The translations under genes and the position numbers were made by a program. From Gibbula magus (lineage: Eukaryota > Mollusca > Gastropoda > Trochida > Trochidae), in the NCBI GenBank assembly GCA_936450465.1, contig OW388290.1, forward strand, positions 29,873,457 through 29,937,456: a stretch of 64,000 bases of DNA. The letters run 5' to 3'. The notes under the pieces are model-generated. The model was not told the DNA's origin, made no database searches, and saw only the letters and a program-made list of their open reading frames with translations. This document shows positions 11,285 to 24,144 of the stretch, piece by piece; position 1 is the first letter of the stretch, and the number at the start of each line of letters is the position of its first letter.

Positions 11285-12720
11285 TGGTCCTGTCGGGAGC
11301 AGTCTCCCTCACTTCGTGGACAACTGGCGACAGTTGGGCATGGACGACTTTGTGTGCAACGTACTGGAACGGGGGTTCGGTATTCACGTCTCTCTTCTCC
11401 CTTGACGATGGAACAGATGGAGATTCTCATCTCCAAGAGGGCTTGGGTCAACTCCCGCTCAAGGACTTGACTCTCGGTGGACGGAAGACATGTTCCCGTC
11501 CGTGCAGTGCACAAAACGCAACCTGTTTCGCGGAAAATGCATTGTAGGGTTTTTGTACGCCATTTTTTGTTTGGATTGTGCTTGTCACATTGATCGCCAA
11601 CAGCCGTGCGAGGAGGATGTTTTCCTTCTCGTTCTACATTGTTATGTCCTTTTGGACATAGCTGTTGACAACATTCTTGTAGTATGTTTTGTAATCAACA
11701 GCCGTGCGAGGAGGGTGTTTTCCCTTCTCGTTCTATATTGTTATGTCCTTTTGGACATAGCTGTTGACAAATTCTTGTATCTTGGTTTGAATAAAACTTA
11801 AACCTTATTGTATCACTTTTGGTCATTTCTTAAAAACGCTTCTACTGCCGACCACCCGGTTTCTACTCTCCAGTGTTCGTTCAACAACTCTTACCTCGTT
11901 CGGCCGACCATCCAGTACAAAGCCCTTGTAATGCGGGAACGGATGGGGAGAGGCGAGGACCTTTGATCAGGGCTCTCCGCCAGCCTCTGCCGCTCCGCAT
12001 GTGACAGCGTCTATTGGGCCTCCTAACATCAGCTCAGGATTACACCCGGAGGGGCAGGCTTCACCTCCGGCCCCTTTAGGCGTTCATCAACTCTCATGTT
12101 AGGGAGAAGACGTGTCACCACGTCTTCGCACTACGGCAGGACATCATCCACAACTTAGCCTTGTGGAGGGCAGTGGACAATGTCTTCACGTGAGTGCCTC
12201 TACGGCCGCTGTCCGCCACCTCGCATCTATTTGCATATGACTCCACTCAAGGTTGGGGGCACATCTCGGCTTGGAACAAGTGTCAGGCGTGTGGTCTCCT
12301 TTGCAAGCGGAGCGCCAGTTCAACACATTGGAACTGGACCCGATTCGCCTAGCAATCACTCACCTAAAGGGCGAAGCCCTACTTGTCCACACAGACAGCT
12401 CAACAGCGGCGTCAACGGGTCAACGGGGTCGACCAGGGCAGACTCCATTCTGCAGCTGGTGATCGAGCTGTTTCGCCTAGTGGACAGTCTCAGCCTCTCC
12501 ATCCGAGCGGTGCACATCCCGGGAGAATGTTCTAGCAGACGCTCTGTCTCGCCCGGACAAGTCTCCGGCAATAGAGTGGATGTTGCACCCGACCGTGTTC
12601 GAGACGCTGTGCCTTCAAAAGTCGGAAGGCCGAAGGTAAACCTCTTTGCGACTCGGCGCAATCATCCGTTGCCGACATAGGGTCTCCAGTGCCCGGCATG
12701 GGGCCTAGAGCCTAGACGTT
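11285..12720 (+). pseudogene. DIRS RT / RNase H remnant with the RT palm missing
   Basis: The beginning of the RT region is visible at 11300-11400 (FVDNWRQLGMDDFVCNVLERG across frames). The palm with its catalytic aspartates is not found. Instead 11540-11820 holds an unrelated tandem repeat with an aataaa. Coding resemblance resumes near 11990 with a thumb-like GRLHLRPLQAF reading. RNase H follows: DSTQGWG at about 12240, FNTLEL at about 12325, HTDSSTA at about 12390, and VIELFRLVDSL with AVHIPG at 12460-12525. This locus cannot make a working polymerase; it has been dead for some time. Confidence 0.78.
11598..11778 (+). repeat. 98-bp-period tandem duplication inside element A
   Basis: Two copies of a roughly 84-bp sequence begin with caacagccgtgcgaggagg at 11598 and 11696. 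Each unit starts caacagc, ends gctgttg, and contains a tgtcc-tttt-ggaca stem-loop, so each is itself a foldback. The sequence occupies the place where the RT palm should be and is followed by aataaaacttaaacc at 11790, a possible polyadenylation signal. It is absent from element B. Confidence 0.8.
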
Positions 12721-12899
12721 CTTTCGTTAGAGTGGGAGGGGATGGATGCCAACGCTTTTCCCCCTCCGGGGACACTGACCAAGGTAGTGGCCAAGATACA
12801 GGCCACCCGGACACTACGCCTTTTCCTCATAGCCCCCAACTGGCCGACAAGGGCGTGTTACGTACCGCTTAGGAGCCTATGCCGACAGGAACCGGTTCC

Positions 12900-13985
12900 C
12901 CTCCCGCTCAGCTGGGACCTTCTAAAGAGCAAGCCAAGTGGACGCGTACACGAAAACACTCAGGTTCCGTGTCTTCACGCTTGGCTTGTTTCGAAAAGGG
13001 ACTAAGACATACCGGTTTTTCGGAGGCGGTGGCACATACAGTCGCTACATCACAAAGGGAATCGACCAAAAAGCTCTACGACTTGTAGAGTGGAACTCGT
13101 TCGCAGCATTTTGCGAGGAGAAGGGGTTTGATATCCAGTCAATCTCCATTCCCCAAGTCGCCGAGTACTTGTTTCACCTCAGGGAGGAGGGAGGTCTAAA
13201 TGCCTCCTCCATTAACACCTACTACTGCTCTTTAGAAGGTCCCACCTGAGCGGGAGGGGAACCGGTTCCTGTCGGCATAGGCTCTCTTGGAAGCGACAAT
13301 TTTGCGTCTCTCTGTGAAGACGGCTTTCCTGGCTGCCATGGCATTGGCTACTAGGATATCGGAACTGCATGCTCTGCAAGCTGACTTGCTCCGTTTCGAG
13401 GTGAGGGATGGCGGTGTGGCCACGCTAGTTCTAGCGCCAGACTTCATCTGCAAGAACCAAACTGCAGACGAGCGCGGCAGGACCTTCACCTTACTGGCTA
13501 TACCATCAAAAATAGAGTCCTCGGATGAGGAGAAACGTCTCCTCTGTCCGGTGCGGGGCCTAGGCATTTACGCGGAGTGAACCCGAACTCTACGTCAAGG
13601 GAGGTGCAGGCTTTTTCTGCCTCACTCTCAAACAAGCTTCAAGGAAATTGACAAGAGGCAGTTGGGAGTGTATCTGATATCCGCAGTCCTGAGCGCTTAC
13701 AAGGCGGCTGACCTCCCTCCTCCCACGAGATTGTCAGCAACAATGGTCATCCATAGTAACATTCCGGACGTCATGACAGGCTATTTCTCAAAGTTCAGTA
13801 TGGTGTTCGCCAACCACCTACGAGACATTTCAACTGAAGATCTGCAAGGCGTGGCGAGGCTAGGGCCTCAGGTACCAACACCGTACCTCCTCTGGGAACC
13901 TGGCTATGGGTTTTCATTCGTCACGTTAACTGTGTTATTATGGTCGATTGATCAATTGAGAGAGACTCAAAGGCTACGGTGAGTT
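12900..13985 (+). pseudogene. DIRS tyrosine recombinase, inactivated
   Basis: Sequence matches the recombinase of element B. The N-terminal part (RKGTKTYRF) is at 12940-13130. The first catalytic-Arg region is at 13350 (ATRISELHALQADLLRFEV), followed by APDFICKNQTADERGR at 13430-13480. The C-terminal part (ATMVIHSNIP) begins near 13737. The second catalytic box of the HxxR type (HEIR in B) has been deleted here: the sequence goes from PPPTR straight to LSATM. The region bearing the nucleophilic Tyr in B (ANHYL) reads ANHLRD. Two of the conserved catalytic elements are therefore gone and the protein must be inactive. Confidence 0.8.
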
Positions 13986-14034
13986 ATCAACGGTGAGTAT
14001 AAATAATGACGTTTAATCAAAAACGTACTAATAT
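13925..14034 (+). repeat. Right terminal repeat of DIRS element A
   Basis: The stretch from taactgtgttattatggtcg through gagagagactcaaaggctac and ggtgagtataaataatgacg to caaaaacgtacta. Its first part recurs at 59610-59675 beyond the 5' end of the minus-strand element B. Its last part recurs in both orientations at 56907-57013. Sharing with opposite-strand ends is the signature of inverted terminal repeats. Confidence 0.75.
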
Positions 14035-15439
14035 AATACATGTGCATAATATAATAACTCACTTTCCATTTATCATATTTCTCTACAATATCTCAATTAT
14101 TGAATTCCATCTGTGTTATGAAGATGGAAATGTGATGTATCCATATATATCGATATACTGTGTACACAACACACTTTATTCCGATTATATATAGCATTAA
14201 TAGCATATATCAATTTAAATGTAATCATGGTAAATATATTCTCAGAGTCTCACACTCTAGATCTAGCTACATGTCTTGTTTTATACTCCAACAGATGCTA
14301 TCAGTAATAACAAACAAGTCATTGAGATTTCTGTATGATGTATGATGGTGTGTAGTTGTACAAACGATCAAGCATTTTCGTGCTAGGAAGCCAAACGTTA
14401 GCGCCAACATATATAAATGTACATATGCCATTTATGGTGACAGGAAATGGAGCAGCATGGGAAGACGTAAGTTAATCAGGTTAAATGATCTGATAACACA
14501 GTGTAGGCTGAAATATAGAAGTCAAATAACCCAGTGGCTTAACTATCCGTCTCTATTCCTCCCAAAAGTCAACTGATGATTGATTGATAAAAAAAAGCCT
14601 TGATTGTGATTCTGTAAGCTTTTCAAAACCCAAAAAATGTTTTACAAATCGAAAAGCAAATATATTTACATATACACTGCATAAGGTAAAATAATTCGAT
14701 AAGCCGTTTTCCTACTTGCAGTCAGCATTGTCTAAAAGTTCAAACTGAAACTAATGTATTATTTGTTTGTATGGACAAATGAAAAATATTTGTCCTTGTC
14801 ACATTTAATCTTGCTTCGATGATTTCACGATCACGTTTGTGGAAGCGCAATGTGATATTCAGCTAAATTGAAATCTAACGATTTCATATAAATGCAATTT
14901 CATATATTGATATTTTGGTCTTAATGAATTCCCTGAGGTAAAGTAATATTGACTTTATTAGGGGATTTGACTCTTATTGGATTCTTTTTACCATTCATGC
15001 TCAACACAAATATACTGATGGTGAAAATATTTCAAACGCCTTGCCAGTTCTCATATGATCTTGTACGTGCAAATGACTACTTCCGAAACTCTGTGGTGGG
15101 TGGTTGCATTTTCGAAAAAAAAAACAAACTCAAAAACATTTGTAAATACATGGGACCATTACATACGTCATTATAAACACACACTTTCTGGTAACTATGT
15201 GCGCCCTTAAATCATGTTACAATAGTCGTTGTTGTAAATAATTGATTACAGTGATTAATATACATTTCCTGTTCCGAACAAATCAAACATGTCAAGTTCT
15301 TTGTAGCAGGAGGATGACACTCACAACTGAACGCTCTGAAACTTATTCTGTGGACAAAGATGGTTGTGCATTAGGTGATAGTGGACAGCTGAAAGGGACG
15401 GATTCATAATGATTAAACAACTCAGTGGTATTCAGAGTT
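14035..15439. other. No gene recognised
   Basis: AT-rich; open frames at 14006-14345 and 14949-15176 are short and without motifs. Confidence 0.6.
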
Positions 15440-15800
15440 GTCTTAATGTGTTCTTTGCCCCCCAAAACTAGGGATGGACTCCTAGATCATCACATGTTGT
15501 GTTAATAGTTATGGACTTGCGGTCATATGGAGGTGTTGGCCGTCATTTTTGACGCTATATTGGATTTTTGTGTTCCATAATAGACAAGCACCATCTTTTA
15601 TGATCTAAATGTGTTCGTTGACCCCAAAAACATAGGGATAGACACCAAGATCATTCCATTTGAGTTTATGGTTACAGAGTCTTGGGTGGCCATCTTGGAC
15701 GCCATCTTGAACAAGACACTTTTCCGGGGGTCCTACTTTGGTAAACTTTAAGTACGCTAAACCCTACTAGAATCAGTTGAGACACCTTTTGTAGCAATTT
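15440..15800 (+). repeat. Two-unit dispersed repeat, period about 160 bp
   Basis: Unit 1 (gtgttctttgcccccc ... gatggactcctagatcatcac) and unit 2 (gtgttcgttgacccc ... gatagacaccaagatcattcc) start at about 15449 and 15609. They continue with parallel phrases (ggaggtgttggccgtcattt and ggtggccatcttggacgcca). Non-coding tandem-structured repeat of unknown class. Confidence 0.6.
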
Positions 15801-17280
15801 TTGGGGGGTTGAGAGGGTGTTTTCCATATATACTGACCTGACTAAAAGGTAAACCGTGTTTGAAGGATTTATTACTACCCCAAGAAGTAAAAAGTATCAC
15901 ATATAAGGATCCCGATCTCATAAAAAATTAAGGAAACAATTAAGAGGACGCGAATCCCAGAAACTTGACTTTCTTTCCCTCAGAGGAACAGGCTCGGGAA
16001 CAATAGGTCTCCCTAACAAACTGTTGTTTTTCATTTACATAATTCTCAAGTGTCGTCATCCTATTGTTTTTCCACTGCTTCAAAATCAGAACTCGGGCCA
16101 TGACATTCTGTTACTTTGCCTATTGTAAACTGATTTGTTTTGTTGGCGGGTTCACACTTTCTACAGAAAGAACAGTTTAATTCACGGTACATACTAAAAT
16201 ATCACTTTACATCAGGAATTTCAGTGATAATACTTGAGACAAAGACATTTTACAGTGAAAATTAAGGAAAACGAAAATGAACGGTTGTTGCCGTTACCCC
16301 TTACAGTATTGCTGCCACACTTCATGGCCTTATCTTCTGGTAACATTTTCAAACATATCGTAATCTAGTGCATTACTATATTATATATGAAATTTGTAAA
16401 TACTATTTATGATTGGTGAATCAACATTAAAAAGAAAAATGTTGAATTTACTTAATTTAGTCAAATAATAAATACACTTGGAAATTAATTAAGCAACACC
16501 CTAGTTTGTACACTGAAATGTGGTGCTCTGGGATTGTTAGGATATGTTGAATGATTTTATCATCCCAGACATAACAATTGGTTATTTAGCGATTTATTCA
16601 TTGAAATGAAAATCCATCATATGCAAAAGTTGTGAAGATATGAGGGAAAATGTGATGGTACTATTGAATTTTGGCGTAAGATAACTATTGTCCTTGGATA
16701 GATGCTACACTTCAAACTTTAGCATTGATTTATTGTCAGCAACATTGTTGATACCATGTTGGCATTCACACACCAAAACATATTTTATCATGCACGATAA
16801 GAAGCAAGACACTACACTTTCAGTCCCCTTTTTAACGATATTTGAGAAAAACCCTACAACCATATGAGCTGTGAATAAATTTGAGATTATTTGAGTTCAA
16901 TATGTTTATGAAACACTTCTTCTCGCTTAGAAAAGCCAAAACTGTAAATAGAGACCGGATTTGTTCATTAAACAAGTTGATTGAAATTGACAGTTTCATG
17001 ATTGTGTGACTATGAAGGTGCATACTGCTTTAACAAGAACATTTGTTTAAAAGTCAGTTAGTAAAGTGTAATCACTTCACTTGTAGGAATGGACCTAATC
17101 GCATTACAGCAACAAATATTGACTTTCATTTCCCACTGTAATGGAACTTGGATTTAGACACCAACATATCAACTTATTGTAAAAACCGTTATTCAAAAGA
17201 CAGTGAACCGTTATTTGAGTGACCTTTCGTTTCAACACTGCTTTAGCTTCAAACCGACGCCTCAGGTCTTTTTTTAGGTT
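15801..17280. other. No gene recognised
   Basis: AT-rich and without coding character; no boundaries of known elements were recognised. Confidence 0.6.
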
Positions 17281-17513
17281 TTAAAGGGACACCGCGTCAA
17301 GAATAAAAATCAGATCATGTGTATCTACCTATGCTGATTAACATGTCTGCTAAAAAATCACAGACACCGAATTTCAGACAATTGATGTAATTGGTAATAA
17401 AAACTACTGCATGTAGACAGTGAAGTGAAGCGTAACTCTTTAGCAGACACTCTAATCAGCTTAGTGAGATAAAGATGAGACTCATTTTTATCCTCGACGC
17501 GGTGTCCCTTTAA
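17281..17513. mobile_element. TTAA-flanked palindromic MITE
   Basis: Left end ttaaagggacaccgcgtc (17281) and right end gacgcggtgtccctttaa (17513) are inverted repeats bounded by TTAA on both sides. Arm similarity continues inward (ctgattaacatgtctgctaaa facing tttagcagacactctaatcag), so most of the 233 bp folds back. TTAA target duplication is typical of piggyBac-type elements, which is the most likely mobilising family. There is no coding capacity. Confidence 0.8.
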
Positions 17514-20500
17514 CAAAAGTAAGGGGCAGATAACTATAACTTTTTAGCCTCAGAAAACATTGGACATAGAAAATGTCACTCGTTTCTGTTGACATGGAGT
17601 GCAGGGGTGCAATTATTGACTATTTGGAATAGTAACACATATTTAAGAGGGTTTGTGCGTTATTATATATATATATCGCATCATTTTTGTCAGCCTGTAA
17701 AGACCAGAAACATTTAAATAAATTGTGTAGGCCTTATTGTTGTTCAACCCATTTAAAAGAATTTCTTTATGTATATATTGATTCTCTTCATATCAATACT
17801 TATATATATTTATACCATCGGTAGATTCCCAATCGTTTAATGAGATGTTTTTACCATTAAAGTAACTATACAATCGTATAAACTTTATAAACATAATATG
17901 AAAAAAATGTGCTACAGCGCCTTTAATATGAGAGTTATTGATGATAACTTTTTTATTCTCAACAGAATAAAGAAAGTGAATCAAGGAGGTGAAAGTGCAT
18001 GCATATGTTATACGTCGATCATTACTTTTGCAACACAAGGGAAAAACAAGTATTTACTTCAAGAATGTTTTATTCTTTATTTCATTGTCAAATGGGCTTC
18101 AAGAAAGGTGGTTAATGTATTTATGTCACTTTTATGCTACAGTTACAGTTCAGTTCAGAAATAATGTAATGTACCTTGTCGTTGGTATATTATCAAATCA
18201 TATCTGGTCTTCAATTTCAATGTAAAAAGAAAACAATTCAAAATGATCCAACTATACAACGACCCAAGACATTCAAGAAAAACAGTTTTATTTACCTGGT
18301 ATAAGATTAAATACGTATGTCCTGAATATTAAATCAAATTACGTCTACGAATTTACAGATGACATTTCGATCTTCCATATTTCTTTTGCGAGTGGGTTGC
18401 CAATTGCTTAACACTGTCTGCACAATATTGACGCCATGAGCGGCGATATATCTTTAAAACTTTTGTAACTGAAGATAGCATTAATAACAATTTATGTTTA
18501 AACTTTCAATTTGTAATAGATATTTTATTGTTTAAACACACGTATCCTTATTGAACATCACTTTTTCTCACCTTCCCTGGATGTATTTTATTTTTCAGTT
18601 TTCCTATTTCAAAACATCAAAGTTACCAGTTATTGTTATGTTATGTGGTGCTCGAAATTAGGTTATAATATTTAGGAAATCACATTCGAACCAATACAAT
18701 TAATTCATTAGTTAAAAGGTTAACCTTTATACGAGAATTGTTACAATGGCTGCTTTAGAAATACCGTGGTACATGTGTAAGTTTATCTGGGGGTACTTAT
18801 TGAATTAGTATATATAAAGACGATCAAATTATTATGACTAAGATAACATGATATATGATTTTGAGGTAAAGAGTTCATGTAACTGTGTGCAAGTTTGTTT
18901 AATATATGTATATAAAATGTTTATTGTTCAATCAATGTGCATGTATCACATCGTGCCAGGTACATACAACAGTCTTACTATTTATGCATAGCGGTGACTA
19001 TAGAAAACGAGACAAAGCCCGCAAGCTCTTAAGATGGCAGGCGAAAATGCCGTGTTGCAACCTGTAACTTCGATGACGAACAGTATAGACATTTATATTA
19101 ATTACAGTCCATGATTATAAGTAAACGCACACGTATCATATTTTAATGGCGCTTTAGGGTGCTTCATAAAAAGCATGAAAATATTATTCTATACCACTTA
19201 ATCCGTGAGTACAACTGCCACTGATACCATACCTGCAGTTCCAAATCAAATCTCTATTCTTAAAGGCACATAATGGCGCTTTATAATTGTACTCTGAATG
19301 TAATGAAAATAAAATTCTATTTCATTCAACTCCCCGTGGATTATACAGTCTAATCCGCCATTATTGTGCTCTGTCAACATCTCTAAAACTTCCATTCAAA
19401 CCAGCTGGCCAGTTTTACTGATTAGTGAGACGCAGTGCCAGTAAGGCTCTAGCCCATGGCAACACCATAGATGTCTCAGTGTGACGCAATCGACCGACCC
19501 TTCAAACTCTCAGCTCAGATTGAAAATACCCGACGTTCGCGAAAATGAAAGGCATGTTGTGTCCTTCAAATATTACTTCCAATATCTTCAGTGAATAGCA
19601 CTGGTACGTTGACAGAAATTGGAGAAATGTATTGTGTAATTAAATGTGATAAAAAAACCCCATTAAATTGTTTAAGAAATGCCTGTCATAACCTCATTAC
19701 ATTATAATGTGGTTAGCGATCTGCAAAACATACCCTAGAGACAAGGTGGATTAGGACCTGAGAAAAGTTATTAAAAATACCCAGTCCATTTGAGCTATGC
19801 ATCAATTGTGTTTGCAATAAATACTGATACTTGCAAAAAATAAGAGTCAATCAAACACTGGTAACGTGGTGTGGCGTGGGACAGTAACCCTATTTGTTTA
19901 CATTCAGCTCCTCGTCTGATGTATTTAATATAATTGATATATTCATTATGTCTTACAGGAGCTATAACATGAGCCGCTTTAGCCATTTTCCAACCAATCA
20001 AATTAGAAATAAGAGTTTACATTGAGCCTTGCTCCACTGTATTTACCGAAGTAAACTGGTCAGTTGAAATCATCCATCTTCTTCATTGAAATCACGCATG
20101 ATCCAGTAATATACACGACAGGTTATGCAAATGTTATACTTTATGTACGTCTGACATTTTAAGCTTTATTTATGAACGTATTGTCAGGGGACATTGTCAG
20201 ATAGCATTGATCAACCCTTGGCCCCTTATCAATCAATTCCCCAAAAAGCAGTTGCTCCATTTGATATCGACTAAATGCCCGTTAAATGTAAAAACATATT
20301 TATCACAAATTTTACTCTTAAAAACGAAACGAATGTGAAATCTTTGCCATTTGTCTTGTGAACACGCACGTAGCAAAGGGAATGCATACGAATTGATTGA
20401 AAACGCCGGCAGTCTTTATATTTCTGTAATGTTTGAAGACGACCAGAGTTGAATTACATGGTGGAATATGTCTTTGCAGTGGAGCGCTGTTCTCAGAGAC

Positions 20501-21340
20501 AGATTTATCATTCAAAAGATATTGCCAGGAAATCGAGTAATATATCCAAATCATAAAGTTTAGGATATGTTTATCCGAAACCGAGGGCACCTAATAGCAA
20601 TTAACATGTAAGTGACAATATATATAGCCCTGCACAACTTGCAGTTTAACTGTATAGATGATGATTGTATATAATCTCAACTATTTACAGTATACATAAA
20701 ACTGTGTAATTAAATCACACTTCTCTCCGCTAATGTCGGCGATAAACAATAATTCACTCACTAATACTCTCAACGAGTTGTTTATACTACATGTCATAAT
20801 TTGTATTGATCATTATTGTAGGAAACATAGAAGGGTGTCACAGAATATTTAAAGTACCGTTTAAAAAAGCAATGAGAAAATAACAATAAAGACAACACCA
20901 TCGCATTTAATAATTCTTTACCTGACTATCTTATGTTTAAATGTAAATTAAGGGATAAAAGTATGAAATCTAAAGTTTGTATGGATAAGAATGTAAAGAA
21001 TAAACAGAGACATTAATGAGTTTGATTATGTTTGTTAAGTTATATGTATCGTTTGTTGGATTTATTTCGACTTAACATTTACTAAGCACCCCCGAAAACA
21101 CTCCAAGATTTTTTCATCCGAAATGAAGATGTGGATTACCTACAGCATCACTATAATCTATGGAATGATACATTACTCCAACCATTTACTTCTCTCAAAG
21201 ATCAGGCCAGGACAACCAAGGAATATGTACTCCATGAAGGCGGGGATCTGATACGTCTGGTACGGAAACAACATTATTCTCTCATTCTAATTTCGAGGTT
21301 CTCGAGTATGGCTACCTCACATATCCCTGTCCACTAAAAG
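17514..21340. other. Mostly unannotatable; small foldback and SINE fragment
   Basis: A foldback pairs ggcacataatggcg (about 19264) with cgccattattgtgct (about 19356). A fragment at 19475-19515 (agatgtctcagtgtgacgc ... cccttcaaactctcag) matches the element at 45690-46015. No host exon is supported in these 3.8 kb. Confidence 0.5.
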
Positions 21341-21344
21341 TATT

Positions 21345-22040
21345 CAAAACCACCTGAAGTCATGCGCACCCAAGTCCAGGAATGTCACCAAACCCCCTGC
21401 TCTTACAAATTATCACAAAAGGCATCGTCAGCAAAATCGTCGGGCCGGTGAGAACGGCAACTTACGGATCTGGAGGCGAATCGGCGGGCGTCGCTTCGAT
21501 TCCATCTCCACGCAAGAGTTGGTCGTTTACGGGTCTGGAGATAAAGCGGCACATCCTGGGTATGGGGAACATTAGACCTTCTGTGGTTAATGGTCGTGAT
21601 TCATCTGTGGTATTGGGGTTGTGTTTCACTCTAAGTTATTAATGGTGACAGTACTTGGAAAAACGTAACTGTCATTTGTACACCGGGGACATTCTCGATC
21701 CAGTCTACCAATTATTAGTTGCTCAACCCGTATTTATGGACGAAAATACCATACCTCTTCGTTACAGGGCTGTGCAACCGACTGTGCATCGACTTCCTGC
21801 AATATGAGGCAATCATGACACTTCCTTGGTCGGCAATGAACGCCGCTTTTAACCCTTTGGAGCATGTGTTGATAATGATTGGTCGTCTGATGCAAGCACT
21901 ACATATACTGTATGTGGATCAATTGGAAGCTGCATTACATGAGGAGTGGCAGCAAATGCCTCTTCTGATCCGGAAGCCGTTACTTCCTGCCAACTATTGT
22001 GCCACCAGGACCATATTGTCAAACCTTTTATTCTTCTTGA
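21345..22040 (+). pseudogene. Tc1/mariner transposase relic
   Basis: Translated pieces in several frames follow the order of a Tc1-type transposase: a DNA-binding-side segment KSRNVTKPPALTNYHKRH (21360-21425), a central NGNLRIWRR-x-GGRRFD (21450-21500), and the catalytic C-terminal segment IMTLPWSAMNAAFNPLEHV (about 21810-21870). The last contains the PLEH version of the NPxEH box bearing the final acidic residue of the DD(E/D) triad. ALHEEWQQMP follows at 21930-21960. Frame changes and stops make it non-functional. The N-terminal DNA-binding part is not recognised and the end abuts a SINE. Confidence 0.75.
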
Positions 22041-22051
22041 AACATTGGTGA

Positions 22052-22368
22052 GGTGGGGTGAGGTGATTTGGGGTTTAACGCCGCTTTCAAAAGTATTTCA
22101 CTTATATCGTGGCTGTTAGTATTATGGCAGGGAGAAGCCCCCAGCGCCATGATGCTATGCATTGCGGTGAAACCTGCGAGCATCGGCTGTAACTAGCGAA
22201 CCATGGGTGATGCTTCGCTGAAATTCGGTGTAGCATTGGACCCAAACCTTACTGCGTGTAGAACAGTTCTCTACTACACACAAAGTTGCCGTGCCCCTGG
22301 CGGGATTCGAACCCCGGGCCTCGTGATCCGAAGCCGAACGCGCTAACCACTGCGCTATCCCTCAATAA
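22052..22368 (-). mobile_element. Full-length tRNA-derived SINE
   Basis: The best-preserved copy in the window. On the minus strand: tRNA-like head with A box (tagcgcagtggttagcgcg, ending near 22345) and B box (ggggttcgaatcccgcc, about 22300). The body includes tgttctacacgcagtaagg and ggttcgctagttacagcc, and the 3' end reads ttgaaagcggcgttaaacc. Head and tail boundaries sit against the Tc1 relic on one side and unique DNA on the other. It is the reference copy for the other SINE calls. Confidence 0.9.
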
Positions 22369-22742
22369 TTGAGACATCAACAATATTGTTCGTTACGATA
22401 TGATAATGTTTAATGGAGTGTACATGGAAGCTTGATTTAGATGGTAGGGAAATATGATAAATGGAAAGTAAGTTATCATATTATATTATATTATATTTAG
22501 GTATCATCAATAGTGCCGATACAGCTATGAATTGGATGCAAAATGTATTACACTGCAAAGGATTTGCAATTAAGAAACATTTTTTTTTAGATTTTGATAA
22601 ACAGATCTTAAGACACATATAAGGAAATGCATGAACCATCAGTATTTTTTCCAATGAATACTGAAAGAGTGTCATGTCATTAACGTTAACCTATCTGTAA
22701 TGCTGTGTCTCTGTCTAGACATCGTGTAAAGCAATAACCAAT

Positions 22743-22790
22743 TCGAAGCCGAACGCACTAGCCACTGCGCTATCCCGCTCCCTTTAAACA
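22743..22790 (-). mobile_element. SINE head fragment
   Basis: gaagccgaacgcactagccactgcgctatccc is the 5' tRNA-like head only, without B box or body. An isolated head is unusual because 5' truncation normally leaves tails. Confidence 0.65.
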
Positions 22791-24144
22791 TTGGGGTGTT
22801 GTTCTTATGAAGACATGGTCTCCATCTTAAAGAGAAAATAACTTTTAGTGTTGAAGAAAATCCCTGAAACATGGAGCAAGCATGACATACATATATAGAC
22901 AGTCCCTCCATTGGCGGCAGGGCAGATAGCTGACCGAGGTCTCTCACACTTCAGGGAAGATCATGTTACTGGCTTTATCATGTTTTCATATCAGGATCAA
23001 TGCTGAAGCAAGGACGAAATTTGTCTGTCATTGACAATCTTCAAATTGATTACTCCACTGAAGTTTGATTAATCTCATAAGCATCGCGTTACTCGATAAC
23101 GTTTTTATTCTCTTCTCATGGTAATCTCTCATAATAAATAAACCAAGTTTACACAAGAAACAAGATACTTTAATCCTGACTGTTAACGAGGGATATATTT
23201 CTCATCCTCAAACTATATAATGGCAGTTACAGAAGGTGCATAGAAACGTAGGTTTGTTATTTTCATTTCGACGAGGATTCCATTGAACCGAACGCATTGC
23301 GCCGTATGCTTCGTGCGGTAACCAACTGTTTTATCACATGATTTATAATTTCATCCTAGGAACTCTCTTAGAGTTTAAGGGCTATTTAAATCTCTACACA
23401 CTACTTTTTTGGTTTGATGAGCTAAACTCTTGAACATTCTATCATTCATTCATTCATATCATTCTAGCATCTTTCATCACGTTCGCCATATTTGGAATAT
23501 ATGTCTGAATCATAACATCCTCATATAACTACAGCAATAGATTTTTGACAAGTTTCAGATAGATCAATATGGTAAAATAATTAGTTATATTGTTTGAGTA
23601 AAACAATCACGCACAGCCACAATACGTGTTAAACAAAAACCGACCATATTGTTTGTAACAATATGTCAAAGAGTATGTAAAGATACCCTTTACATTTCAT
23701 CGCATCAAGTGGACATTCTATATTATCCATGTAGTAACATGTAGTATATTATTCAAACAGAACACGAACCATTTCAAGATATGACTTCCATTAAAACGTA
23801 GTTACTTTAGAAGTCGGATAAATGATGAGAAGCAATTTGATATATCGGGAAGATGTAATTTTGCTTTTATCGTTTATTATTTTCGTCCAGCTTGAGATGC
23901 TTATAAAACAACTTGATTAGGGAGATTGTTTTCCTACGCAGTTAACTCTTTCGACTTCATAAAAGCCACACACAGCGAAATGTGAGAACAACTAAATGTT
24001 TTAATCTTATTAAGAAACTTAAAAGAGTTATTAATATACATCCGAAATGAATTGTGATGTATTATACATCCTTATGAATTGTTGAAGTCGGATTGAAATC
24101 AAACCTTATCCGATAAAACTGTTTCGATAGATTCCTCTCCATAG
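22791..24144. other. No gene recognised
   Basis: AT-rich; no motif-bearing frame, RNA gene or repeat boundary recognised. Confidence 0.55.

Larger units (their letters stand above)
9592..14034 (+). mobile_element. DIRS-like tyrosine-recombinase retrotransposon, decayed (element A)
   Basis: Order on the plus strand: gag-like region, remnant RT start, RT thumb/RNase H, tyrosine recombinase, terminal repeat. This is the DIRS order, and the recombinase replaces the DDE integrase of LTR elements. Homology with element B (57019-59693) begins at gagtgtttt at 9592. A further stretch of roughly 200 bp present in B is missing at about 9682. Frameshifts and stops occur throughout, and the RT palm is absent. 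The right terminal repeat (13925-14034) is the reverse complement of the outer end of B, as expected for the inverted terminal repeats of DIRS elements. Confidence 0.88.

Noticed and set aside
22290..22365. A functional tRNA gene
   Set aside because: It has A and B boxes but continues into the SINE body, and its arms do not fold as a complete cloverleaf.
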